From: JAJOKK01 sp965370555
Lineage (GTDB): Bacteria > Bipolaricaulota > Bipolaricaulia > UBA7950 > UBA9294
Length of the DNA stretch: 64,000 nt
NCBI GenBank assembly: GCA_965370555.1
Contig: CBDUVB010000004.1
Coordinates: 31,682-95,681, forward strand
Reading direction: 5' to 3'
Part shown: piece after piece, positions 44,309 to 52,872 of the stretch
Numbering within the stretch: the first letter of the stretch is position 1
Layout of the letters: each line of letters begins with the position of its first letter
Notes under the pieces: model-generated
Database searches by the model: none
What the model saw: the letters and a program-made list of their open reading frames with translations, nothing else
What the model was told of the DNA's origin: nothing
Program-made: the position numbers and the translations under genes

Positions 44309-44983
44309 TTACTCTCTTAAGCCTTCGATAATGGCAATCCCCGCACTGGTGCCAAGCCTGGTTGCCCCTGCCTCGATCATGGCGAGTGCGTCTTTCGTAT
44401 TTCGTATGCCACCCGATGCTTTGACGCCCATCTCTCCCCCAACTGTTTGTCTCATGAGCTTGATGTCTTCAACAGTTGCGCCCTTCTCGCCAAATCCAGT
44501 TGAGGTTTTCACGAAGTCTATCCCTGCCTCTTTGGCAATCTGACAAGCGATTATCTTCTCTTCGTCGGTGAGCACACAGGTTTCCAGGATCACCTTGGTT
44601 ACGATATCACCCGCTGTTTCCTTGATCGCTCGCATCTCGTCCTTGACTAGGCCATAATTGCCGGCTTTGAACATCCCGACATTCATGACAAAATCGATCT
44701 CTTCGGCTCCCTTTTTTATCGCGTCCTTGGTTTCGAAGACCTTCCCCTCGATCGTAAACGCGCCGGTGGGGAAACCAATGGCAGCATCGACTTTGACCGT
44801 TGATCCCTTCAATAGCTTGACAGCAAGCGGTATGTTGACCGGATGGATGGCCAATGAAGCGAATCCATACTTAGTGGCTTCCAAGCAGAGCCTTCGTATA
44901 TCGCCATACGACGCATCCACATGTAGCTCCGTGTGATCAATCATGTTCGCTAAGGTATTCTTGTCAAGCTCTCTTACTTCCAT
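44309..44983 (-). CDS. deoC: Deoxyribose-phosphate aldolase, canonical type A (locus III)
   Basis: 224 residues with all landmarks: IDHTEL (15-20), Asp97, Schiff-base Lys159 (VKTSTGF), Lys188 (VKASGGIRN) and GTSAG. It should be an active aldolase making acetaldehyde from a 2-deoxy sugar phosphate. GAAGGAG precedes the ATG. It follows the locus III permease gene by 63 bases and is paired with the type B gene downstream. Confidence 0.9.
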   Translation of the reverse strand: MEVRELDKNTLANMIDHTELHVDASYGDIRRLCLEATKYGFASLAIHPVNIPLAVKLLKGSTVKVDAAIGFPTGAFTIEGKVFETKDAIKKGAEEIDFVMNVGMFKAGNYGLVKDEMRAIKETAGDIVTKVILETCVLTDEEKIIACQIAKEAGIDFVKTSTGFGEKGATVEDIKLMRQTVGGEMGVKASGGIRNTKDALAMIEAGATRLGTSAGIAIIEGLRE

Positions 44984-45046
44984 GTTAACTCCTTCTGAAA
45001 AGCTCTACAGTCCGCGCCTCACTATCCGATGGGGATGTGGCCCAAT

Positions 45047-46066
45047 CTATTGTCCGATCTCTTCCTCCGGTGGCTTTTTCGCAGCAGATTGTTGCACCCT
45101 TCTGCCACCACTCCCTCGCGCAGCTCCGAGACGGACGTTGACTACAACAGCGATTAGGATGACTGCCCCCAACACTCCGTTTTGCAGGTACGGATTCGTG
45201 CGCATCAACACTAACCCATTCCTGATTACAGCCAAAATAAATGAGCCAAGAAATGCGCCAAAGATGCTGCCGATACCCCCCGATAGGGCTGTCCCACCGA
45301 TAACCGAAGCGGCTATCGCCTCCAGCTCATATCCTGCTCCTTGCACCGGGGCTACCATGCGCAGGAAGCAGAGCGATATGATCCCTGCAAAGCCCGCGGC
45401 AAAGGAGGTCAGGAAGTAGTTGATAATCTTAATCCGATCGGTATTGATCCCAGATAGTTTGGCTGCCTGTATATTCCCCCCTGTCGCATAGACCTTGTAA
45501 CCAAAAGTCGTTTTGCTGAGAAGGACCCAACTGAGCCCTACCACAACGAGAAGCCACACGATAGGAACCGGTATTGTTCCGAATAGGGTCCCGCCCCCCA
45601 TGACTTCACCGATCAGACCCCGATCTCCAAGGATCCGTGGTCGCCCCGCTGAACTGATAAGGACCAAGCTCCTGACAACCATCATCGTGCCAAGCGTCGC
45701 AATGAATGACGGGATCTTAGCTTTGGTAACAAGAAACCCGTTCATCAATCCAATGATTCCCGCCATAACCAGGGCAAGCAGAAATGCCAACGTGGGGGCG
45801 ATGCCACTCTCCATCATTACGACAGACACAATAGCCGTGAAGGCGAAGGTGGACCCGATTGAGAGATCGAACTCCCCTGAGATAATAAGAAATGTAACCG
45901 CCATTGCCATGATCCCAAGGACAGAGCTTTGGCGAAGTACATTCGTCAAGTTCCTAGCGGTAAAGAAAGTGCTAGTATAGAAACCGAAGAACAACATGAT
46001 TAAGATCAACGCCAGCAGCACTCCGGCTTCGCGCATCCTGAACAACCTTCTCAACAGCCTCTTCAT
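45047..46066 (-). CDS. RbsC-type sugar ABC permease (locus III)
   Basis: 339 residues with about ten membrane segments, GEFDLSIGSTFA near residue 65 and GGTALSGGIGSIFGAFLG in the late loop. The C terminus is a basic, polar tail (GAARGSGGRRVQQS). AGGAGG precedes the ATG. A 202-base gap without recognised content separates it from the ATPase gene upstream. Confidence 0.87.
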   Translation of the reverse strand: MKRLLRRLFRMREAGVLLALILIMLFFGFYTSTFFTARNLTNVLRQSSVLGIMAMAVTFLIISGEFDLSIGSTFAFTAIVSVVMMESGIAPTLAFLLALVMAGIIGLMNGFLVTKAKIPSFIATLGTMMVVRSLVLISSAGRPRILGDRGLIGEVMGGGTLFGTIPVPIVWLLVVVGLSWVLLSKTTFGYKVYATGGNIQAAKLSGINTDRIKIINYFLTSFAAGFAGIISLCFLRMVAPVQGAGYELEAIAASVIGGTALSGGIGSIFGAFLGSFILAVIRNGLVLMRTNPYLQNGVLGAVILIAVVVNVRLGAARGSGGRRVQQSAAKKPPEEEIGQ

Positions 46067-46268
46067 ATTAGCTTAATCCTCCTAGCGGGTTTTATGCGCC
46101 GTAATGCCCTTCCTCCACATTTGTTCAAGGACTCGATTAGCTCAAAGCCGAGTCATCCAACCTAGTACGATTTAGATTGGTCAACACGCACAACACACCC
46201 TACAACAAATTGTCACGTCTCTGCTCGACGATCAAGTCCCCGGGATCATCCGATCTGGGCGCACCTAC

Positions 46269-47834
46269 CTAGTTCGTCGTCATTACGTCTACAGCCTCGC
46301 CAAGGCACAGATCGTTACCCACTCGCTCATACCTGTTTATCATCTTCACGATGTTAGCTACTGTCATCTGGTCATTGCGTAACTCTCGAACAAGTTCGCC
46401 GTGGGAGATGAGCAGGATTCGGTCGGCCACCTGCACCAGTTCTTCGAAATCGAGAGAGACGTATATGATCGAAATCCCCGCGAGAGCCAAATCCAAGATG
46501 CGGCGTCGGATCTCCGCCTTGACACCAACATCGATCCCCCGGGTTGGCTCATCGAGTAACAGTATTTCGGGCCCCGCCGAAAGCCAGCGCCCAAAGAGCA
46601 CCTTCTGTTGATTGCCGCCACTCAGATTAAAGACCTTGCTATGAATGGTCGGAACGTCAATCCGTAGGTCCTCAACGTATTTGTCAGCCACCTTTGAATA
46701 TTCTCTATTATTGATAAGCATAAAATGCCGTAATCGATCAATGATGACCGAAGCGATATTTGAACGAACACTATGCATGTAGTAAAGAGCTTCATTTCGC
46801 GATTCACTCAGCAAACCCATCCCCATCCGGATCGCATTCGCAGGCCTTCGCACTGTGACCCTCTCTCCTCGAACGAAAACCTCTCCTGAATCGGGTGGCT
46901 CAACACCAAACAGGCACTGCAGGAGTTCCGTTCTACCAGCCCCACGAAGCCCAGCAAGCCCGAGGATCTCCCCCTCATGTAGCTCAAATGACACGTCTTT
47001 TAACCCATACTTTGCTTGCATCAGGCTTTGAACCTTGAGAACGACTTTGCTCGTATCCACCACCCGATCCTCTTGTCTGACAACCGTCCGCACCTCTCTG
47101 CCAATGATCCGCTCGGTGAGGAGGTCGAGAGGAATGTTGTGGAGATTATTCTCCAGAGTATCGATATACTCTCCATTTCTGAGCACTGTAATCCGATCGC
47201 AAATGCTGATTACCTCCCCCAAGCGATGGCTGACGAACATGAAGGTTGTCCCAGCTTGTTGAAGCTTCCTGATGACGCCAAAGAGGGTTTCCACTTCATC
47301 ATCCGACAGAGAAGAGGTGGCCTCATCCAGAATGACAAGCTTCACGTCCTGAGCAAAGGCTTTCGCGATCAACACCAACTGATGTTCGGCAGGGGAACAG
47401 AAACCAGCAACTCGTTCTGGATCCAGGTTGACCCCAAGTCTGTGTAGGATCTGGACTGCTTCACGATTCATCAGCTTTCGATCGATGAATATTCCTCGAC
47501 GGGGAGGGGAGGGGTCAAGGAAAATGTTCTCTGCCACTGTCAAGTTTAAGCAGACAGGCACCTCTTGGTGGACGATTCGTATCCCGAGCCGTTCAGAGTC
47601 TCGGGGGCTGTGAAAGGCCGCTTTCCGACCGCCGAAGAAGATGCTTCCTCCATCAGAGTGATACACTCCGCCTGCAATCTTGATCAACGTGCTCTTACCG
47701 GCACCGTTCTCTCCCACTAACCCATGGATCTCACCCCTTCTGACAGCAAAAGACACCCCTTTAAGCGCATGCACACCACCAAAGGATTTCTGCATGTCAT
47801 GGAATACGATTAAGTCCCGCATAGGCTCACTCAT
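46269..47834 (-). CDS. Sugar ABC importer ATPase with two nucleotide-binding domains (locus III)
   Basis: 521 residues. Domain 1: GENGAGKSTL and LVILDEATS, with an altered signature region (FCSPAEHQLVLIAKAF). Domain 2: GLRGAGRTELL, NLSGGNQQKV and ILLLDEPTRGID. The AGGAGG upstream of the ATG at 47834 is rather far (12 bases); the ATG four codons later is an alternative start. The C terminus is ~15 residues longer than in the paralogues. Confidence 0.87.
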   Translation of the reverse strand: MSEPMRDLIVFHDMQKSFGGVHALKGVSFAVRRGEIHGLVGENGAGKSTLIKIAGGVYHSDGGSIFFGGRKAAFHSPRDSERLGIRIVHQEVPVCLNLTVAENIFLDPSPPRRGIFIDRKLMNREAVQILHRLGVNLDPERVAGFCSPAEHQLVLIAKAFAQDVKLVILDEATSSLSDDEVETLFGVIRKLQQAGTTFMFVSHRLGEVISICDRITVLRNGEYIDTLENNLHNIPLDLLTERIIGREVRTVVRQEDRVVDTSKVVLKVQSLMQAKYGLKDVSFELHEGEILGLAGLRGAGRTELLQCLFGVEPPDSGEVFVRGERVTVRRPANAIRMGMGLLSESRNEALYYMHSVRSNIASVIIDRLRHFMLINNREYSKVADKYVEDLRIDVPTIHSKVFNLSGGNQQKVLFGRWLSAGPEILLLDEPTRGIDVGVKAEIRRRILDLALAGISIIYVSLDFEELVQVADRILLISHGELVRELRNDQMTVANIVKMINRYERVGNDLCLGEAVDVMTTN

Positions 47835-47940
47835 CGTTTTCTACAGTCCTCCTTGCTTCAGCGTAGAACGAATCTCAATAATACCGAGCAACAGTATCCT
47901 CAGTCCCCGTCTCTAACTCATTATCCCAGTCGCGCCAAGC

Positions 47941-48294
47941 CTACTTGGAGACGATTTCGAAGCTCGTTGTCTGTCGCCATATCTTCTCGTCTTTGAGAAC
48001 GATCGCGTCGACCGCGTTCGTAATCGTGCCTGTATCCGATTCCGCAGACCACCGCAAGAGCAGGGTGTCTCCTTCCACAATTAAGGCATTTGTCGGAGAC
48101 TCTATGCCTCTCATGTCGGGCATATCCTTTATGAGCTGCTCCAGGGCCCGTCCGATCGCTTCCTTGCCGACATGAGTCCCTTTTAGGGTAATCAACACAG
48201 CATCGTCTGTATAGTCAGCGATTATCTCTTCATAATCATTACCCATGACTGCCTTATTGTGATGATCTAAGATCTCTTCCACTGTTCGAGGCAT
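47941..48294 (-). CDS. NTF2/SnoaL-like small protein
   Basis: 117 residues: VEEILDHHNKAVMGNDYEEIIADYTDDAVL is the helix-helix-strand start typical of SnoaL/NTF2-like folds, and GTITNAVDAIVLKDEKIWRQT the final sheet. Such cone-shaped proteins act as isomerases, hydrolases or binding proteins. AAGGAGG precedes the ATG. It sits between binding-protein and ATPase genes of an importer, an unusual place, and may act on the imported compound. Confidence 0.75.
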   Translation of the reverse strand: MPRTVEEILDHHNKAVMGNDYEEIIADYTDDAVLITLKGTHVGKEAIGRALEQLIKDMPDMRGIESPTNALIVEGDTLLLRWSAESDTGTITNAVDAIVLKDEKIWRQTTSFEIVSK

Positions 48295-48337
48295 TCTTGT
48301 ACCTCCTTGATCGTTCTACACGGTTGAATAAGAGAAA

Positions 48338-48376
48338 GACGGGGCTTCCCCCGTAAGAGGAGAGGAAGGCCCCGTC
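48338..48376 (-). terminator. Hairpin after the locus III binding-protein gene
   Basis: GACGGGGC-TTCC (48338-48349) pairs with GGAAGGCCCCGTC (48364-48376) with one bulge; it lies 17 bases after the binding-protein stop. No T run follows. Confidence 0.65.
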
Positions 48377-48392
48377 GTACATTGCCTGAGAG

Positions 48393-49391
48393 TTAGCGAT
48401 ACCCCTTCTCCACTAATTCATCAAGGTTATATAGCGGTATATCCTCTGGAGTCACAACGTGACCACCGGTGTCAACCCAGGACGGTTTAATCCCCAACGT
48501 GTTCCACAGGTAAAGCTGCATCATGGAAAGGAACCCCGCAGCATAGGGATGCTGGTCAATCGTAAACGCCATACTCCCTTTCTTCATACCCGCAATAACT
48601 TCCGGTACGAGATCGAAACCCGCAGAGAACACACTACCGATAAGGCTCTCCTTCTCGATGAAGGTAGCTGCGACAGGGCTCCCCGTGGTATCGACGGAGC
48701 AGAACGCGACAACATCCGGATTGGCAGCGTAGTAACTCTCCACTGCACCGTAGGCCACCCCCCGATCGGTCGTTGTGTCAACTATATCCACAATGACCCC
48801 CGCCGGCTCAAGGATCGTCTTGCCCGCATTCATTCTATCTTCAAGCGAGGTTTGGCCGGGGGTCTCGGTTAGGAAACACACCCTCTTGCCGGCCGGATTG
48901 GGCCCGAGGAGCTCAAGAATCTTTCGTCCCCAGATTAGACCTGCGTCATAGTTGTTCTGACCGACGTAGGCCAAGCCATATTTCTCCGCAGCTTCATCAC
49001 CTGTATTCTGGATGAGAATGGGGACCCCTTCCTCAAGGATTTTCTCGATGATGACGTCACATGAACCGGGAACGGCCACAAACAACGATATACCATCGAT
49101 CCCTTCTGCAAGCAGGGTTTCCAGCACATCTGTAACCGCTGGGATATCCGGCCCCGGTGGTCCCATATGCACAGCTTCGATTCCGAGCATAGCTGCGGCA
49201 TCTTTCATCCCCTGCGCCACCGGCACCCAGAACTGTACTGACGTGCAGATGGTAACCATCGCGAATCTAAGCTGTCTTTCCCCATAAGTGGACTCAAATG
49301 GCTTGAGTGGATTCTCCGTCGCGAACAAAACAAGTGAACTCACAACCAACAGCAAAACCGCAACTACTCCGATTCTACCCATTCGCTTCAT
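48393..49391 (-). CDS. Periplasmic sugar-binding protein (locus III)
   Basis: 332 residues with a signal peptide (MGRIGVVAVLLLVVSSLVLF, cleavage near FATE) and a type 1 binding fold (FAMVTICTSVQFWVPVAQG; later GIDGISLFVAVPG, VGQNNYDAGLIWG, AFTIDQHPYAAGF). The last segment is typical of ribose/autoinducer-2-type binding proteins. AAGGAGGG precedes the ATG. Its transcript would start near 49777, giving a leader of about 385 bases. Confidence 0.87.
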   Translation of the reverse strand: MKRMGRIGVVAVLLLVVSSLVLFATENPLKPFESTYGERQLRFAMVTICTSVQFWVPVAQGMKDAAAMLGIEAVHMGPPGPDIPAVTDVLETLLAEGIDGISLFVAVPGSCDVIIEKILEEGVPILIQNTGDEAAEKYGLAYVGQNNYDAGLIWGRKILELLGPNPAGKRVCFLTETPGQTSLEDRMNAGKTILEPAGVIVDIVDTTTDRGVAYGAVESYYAANPDVVAFCSVDTTGSPVAATFIEKESLIGSVFSAGFDLVPEVIAGMKKGSMAFTIDQHPYAAGFLSMMQLYLWNTLGIKPSWVDTGGHVVTPEDIPLYNLDELVEKGYR

Positions 49392-49762
49392 GCTCTTCCC
49401 TCCTTAGTCTTGCGCATCCTTTGGATCTCGGTCACCGTCTTAATCGTAACCACACCACTACAAGTACAAAAGGTTCGTTTATCACCTCCCTCGCATGCCG
49501 AATATAGGCTTCATGGTCAAATTGAAGTAGCTATGCTCGCAAAGCGCTTGTGTTTGGACTGAATTGCGTATCCGGCGTGTTCTTTTCCTTCGCGTGGGAA
49601 GTGATGGGGAGATAGAAGGGTCCTGAAGTCCGATCACGCCAACTCCAAGCAACAGACTCGCTTGGCAGAACCAAACCGCACGTGCTATCGCTCGTGGGTT
49701 CACCATACTACGTGCTGCCACTATCTCCTTGTTCATGAGGCCCCTCTTTAGGCAAGCCGAGG
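49392..49762 (-). other. Long untranslated leader of locus III
   Basis: This interval lies between the promoter at 49784-49812 and the binding-protein start. It contains an 84-codon frame from an ATG at 49736 behind AAGAGGGG whose second half has a noncoding look. No riboswitch family is recognised. Confidence 0.35.
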
Positions 49763-49782
49763 TTGTAAGCACAGCTTTACAT
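49763..49782 (-). promoter_or_regulatory. Candidate GntR-type operator of locus III
   Basis: On the minus strand ATGTAA-N8-TTACAA starts one base after the -10 box. It shares AAAGCTGT and both half sites with the operon 1 site at 31908-31927. Confidence 0.6.
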
Positions 49783-49783
49783 C

Positions 49784-49812
49784 ATTATAAGATGTGGGGC
49801 TTGGCTTGTCAA
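49784..49812 (-). promoter_or_regulatory. Consensus sigma70-type promoter of locus III
   Basis: TTGACA (49807-49812), exactly 17 bases, TATAAT (49784-49789): both boxes perfect. Confidence 0.85.
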
Positions 49813-49987
49813 GGGCCTGCTCGGGGGCTGTTGTCTCACTCCTCTGCAAGGAAGAGCGAGGGAGTATGAAACGCCGATAAATTCTAGGAAAACAAGACAG
49901 TCGAAGCTCGCTGATCGACTCACCCTATCGTTTCAAGCAGCAACCCAGGTTGGAACCACTGGTTGCAAGGCGGTACCTATCGCTATG

Positions 49988-51529
49988 TCACTCCACAGTA
50001 GCAAGACGGCTGCATACGCCACTAATCTGCGCGACAGCGTCCTTAAAAATCGGAAGCATCTGCGCGTATATCGCCACTTTCTCCGGCCGCGGTTCGGATA
50101 CGCTCACCATCCTAGTCAACTCATCTACAACGGTAAAATCCTTCCACAAGCCGACACCCACTCCGCCGATCATGGCGGCACCGAGTGCAGCCGCTTCTTG
50201 ACCGATGTTCGTCATGATGACCCTGGAATCGAATACATCCGCAAGAATCTGCCTCCAGAGACGGCTCTTCCCGCCTCCGCCGACAAGCCTGACCTCCGGC
50301 GCTTCAATCCCTAACCCCTTGAATTCGTGCACCAGGAGCCCAAGATCGAGGCTCACTCCTTCCATGGCAGCCCTAACAAGATCTGCCCTGGTGTGAGTCG
50401 GGCCGATACCAATATACCCCCCTTTGAGATCTGGGTTGTTCTCGTGAATCGTGCCTCCGCCAGCGAATGTAGATAAGAACAACAGGTTGTTGGCCCCCAC
50501 CGGCGAGGTTGCCGCTTCAAGCTCCATCAGATTAAAGGGGTCAATATCAAGGCTCTTCGAGGCAGCTACTTCTTGATGGCAGATGTTGTCCTGCACCCAT
50601 TGGTAAGTGCTCCCTGCCGAGTACACACCCATCTGTGGTGTGTACATCCCCGGAACAACGTGAATGATGTTCGGGATGCGCACACCTTCACTGATCAGGG
50701 GTTGCGGGCTCGCAACAGAAACCCAACCCGACGTCCCAATATATGCGTAGATCCGTCCCTCGGAAACGACCCCCGCCCCCGCCGCGGTACAAGGCACGTC
50801 TTCCCCACCAAGAACTACTGGAATACCGGGTGGCAAATCGAGCTCTTGGGCTGGTCCTGGAAGCAACTCTCCAGCCACATGTGTGGAAGGATATACAGAT
50901 GGGAACTTCTCCCGCGGAATCCCGGCTAGCTCCAAGAGATCGCTTGAGAATTCCCGCGTGTTGATGTCGAACAGCCCGGTAAAGCTCATGTCGGAGTAGT
51001 CCGTACAGAACTTCCCCGTAAGGCGCATTACGATGTAATCCTTGGTCGCAAGAAACACATGGGTTTTATTGAATAACTGCGGCTCGTTCTCCTTGACCCA
51101 CATAAGTTTAAAACCCGTAAAAAACGCCGGCTCAAAAGCACATCCAGTTATCTTATACCATTTATCAAGGCCGATCTTATCAATTACCTTCTCGGCCTGG
51201 CCGGTACTTCGAGAATCGAACCAAACCATGCTGGTATCACGCAATAGATTGCCTTTCTCATCTACTGGAACATTCCCCATCCCGTGCCCACTGAATGAAA
51301 TGGCTGCAATTTTGCTTTTGTCAATCTGCACTTCGCCTAGCACCTTTTGAGTCCCATCCACAATCGCTTGCCACCAATCCAATGGTCGCTGTTCCGCCCA
51401 ACGGGATTGCGGGTAGAACGTTTTATACGGGTGAAAAGATTTTCCCAGCAGCTTCCCTTCATTATTGTAGAGAACGACCTTGTCCCCGCCTGTTCCCATA
51501 TCATGAGCTAAGATATAACTTGCCCCCAT
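49988..51529 (-). CDS. FGGY-family carbohydrate kinase, xylulokinase-like
   Basis: 513 residues. Phosphate-1 loop is AHDMGTGGDKVVLYN, where the usual DxGT-(T/S) is DMGTGG; substrate region is AISFSGHGMGNVPVD; adenosine region is VRLVGGGGKSRLWRQILADV, then ALGAAMIGGVG. AAAGGAGG precedes the ATG. It lies upstream of the locus III promoter on the same strand and downstream of a GntR gene. It is one of three kinases of this type in the window, each likely for the sugar of its own importer. Confidence 0.87.
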   Translation of the reverse strand: MGASYILAHDMGTGGDKVVLYNNEGKLLGKSFHPYKTFYPQSRWAEQRPLDWWQAIVDGTQKVLGEVQIDKSKIAAISFSGHGMGNVPVDEKGNLLRDTSMVWFDSRSTGQAEKVIDKIGLDKWYKITGCAFEPAFFTGFKLMWVKENEPQLFNKTHVFLATKDYIVMRLTGKFCTDYSDMSFTGLFDINTREFSSDLLELAGIPREKFPSVYPSTHVAGELLPGPAQELDLPPGIPVVLGGEDVPCTAAGAGVVSEGRIYAYIGTSGWVSVASPQPLISEGVRIPNIIHVVPGMYTPQMGVYSAGSTYQWVQDNICHQEVAASKSLDIDPFNLMELEAATSPVGANNLLFLSTFAGGGTIHENNPDLKGGYIGIGPTHTRADLVRAAMEGVSLDLGLLVHEFKGLGIEAPEVRLVGGGGKSRLWRQILADVFDSRVIMTNIGQEAAALGAAMIGGVGVGLWKDFTVVDELTRMVSVSEPRPEKVAIYAQMLPIFKDAVAQISGVCSRLATVE

Positions 51530-51733
51530 GTCATGCCTCCTTTATATGGATCCCTTTAGTAACCACTCAACTCTTGACAGCCAAGCTAAACGAAGATGCT
51601 CTCGACCAAAGCTCAGAATCCTTCATGCACCATTAGGTGTGTCTCCTGCTATCAAGCCAGAAAAGCTAACTCAAGCAATCCTTGAAGACGCACTTTGAGA
51701 CACGGACTATCCTCCTTCCTTCGACAGCACCTT

Positions 51734-52543
51734 CTACGCCTTGATTTTCAGAGCAGAACGCCGCACAGTGCTCTCCAGGCTCACCCCCTCTTTTAAATAG
51801 GATCTCATATATTCTATGGGTTCATTCCCTTTCGTGAAGGTGGTGCCTGTCAACAGGAGGATCGGGCTGAGCAGCGGAATTTCCAGTAGTGTGGCTACCT
51901 CCTGCTCTATAACTTCGGAAGCCTCAACACACCGCTCTGAGCGAACAATAGGGCAATTGAACACCTGTTCCAGTGTGGTGTAGAGACTGCCTTGTATAAG
52001 CGATTGCTTAACAAGGCCGGGAAAGCGCTCTATCGAGAAAATGGAATCGCAAACCAATAAGGGATGGTCATGTACCGAACGCAAACGGCGCATGAATAAA
52101 AGTGGTGCCCCGGGTTCCAACCGCAAAGATTGGGCAATCTGTAAATTCGCACGAACCCTTCTCCTTTGAACAAACTTGTAATGGAGGTCTCGGGGAGAGA
52201 ACTGCTCGGTGGGACTCATGCTACAACCCAACAGCGCGAGTTGTACCCGGGGGTCCTCCTTCAGAAAGGTACCCCGCCCGCGTACTCTGTATAGCCACCC
52301 TTGTGTCAGAAGCTCTTGGATAGCCTTATTGACCGTAGGGCGACTAACATCGAAGCATATGCCCACCGCCTCCTCCGAGGGGAAACGCTCCCCTGGTTGA
52401 AACAGATTTTCCCGTATAAACATCTGCAAGACGCGTGCCAATTGGAAATACAAAGGAATCTGGGAATCACCCACAAGTTGAGCCTGAGTGCGTTTGGCAA
52501 AATTTGCCAACAACTCATCAGCGTTTCTACCGATGATATTCAT
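51734..52543 (-). CDS. GntR-family transcription regulator with UTRA domain (minus-strand copy)
   Basis: 269 residues from the ATG at 52543, chosen because GAGGAGG is directly upstream. Winged helix at ~30-105 (FPSEEAVGICFDVSRPTVNKAIQELLTQGW, then RVRGRGTFL). The rest is a UTRA ligand domain (ANLQIAQSLRLEPGAPLLFMRRLRSV; PLLVCDSIF). HutC-type regulators bind short palindromes and respond to sugar phosphates or similar ligands. It is a paralogue of the regulator at 52873-53712 and is divergent from it. It may bind the TTGTAA-N8-TTACAA sites. Confidence 0.88.
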   Translation of the reverse strand: MNIIGRNADELLANFAKRTQAQLVGDSQIPLYFQLARVLQMFIRENLFQPGERFPSEEAVGICFDVSRPTVNKAIQELLTQGWLYRVRGRGTFLKEDPRVQLALLGCSMSPTEQFSPRDLHYKFVQRRRVRANLQIAQSLRLEPGAPLLFMRRLRSVHDHPLLVCDSIFSIERFPGLVKQSLIQGSLYTTLEQVFNCPIVRSERCVEASEVIEQEVATLLEIPLLSPILLLTGTTFTKGNEPIEYMRSYLKEGVSLESTVRRSALKIKA

Positions 52544-52566
52544 ACTGCCTCCTCTCGTTCGCAATA

Positions 52567-52593
52567 ATTACAGGTTCTTCATCCCATTGTCAA
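52567..52593 (-). promoter_or_regulatory. Possible promoter of the minus-strand GntR gene
   Basis: TTGACA (52588-52593) and TGTAAT (52567-52572) with a short 15-base spacer, ahead of the ATG at 52543. Confidence 0.4.
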
Positions 52594-52788
52594 GGCGTAT
52601 GCTCAGGGTATCTGCATGACAAGCTGGAACTAGACGTCCTTTCCGCCCCTTACCGCCTTTTTGTCCCTTATATGTTCAGCCAACCTGGGATTCGACTTCC
52701 ACGTGCTGACACGTATTACCCTTTGCGCACACTCCCTCTAATAGTAAGACAGGCTCTACAAACAAACAGAGCTCCCATATTTGCGAGG

Positions 52789-52838
52789 ATAGTAGCATGT
52801 GCTTACAACTTGACATTCAGCATCGTGATGCGTACTAT
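52789..52838 (+). promoter_or_regulatory. Promoter and operator-like site of locus IV
   Basis: TTGACA (52810-52815), 17 bases, TACTAT (52833-52838). Just upstream, 52798-52808 (TGTGCTTACAA) is identical to 11 bases of the locus III operator. The GntR gene downstream may thus control its own operon. Confidence 0.55.
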
Positions 52839-52872
52839 GGTTAGTAATTCGGTGACCAAACGAGGGAAACGA

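Noticed and set aside
49482..49772. Minus-strand 96-codon frame in the locus III leader
   Set aside because: The second half has noncoding composition and the frame starts at the predicted transcription start. Kept only as a low-weight note in the leader entry.
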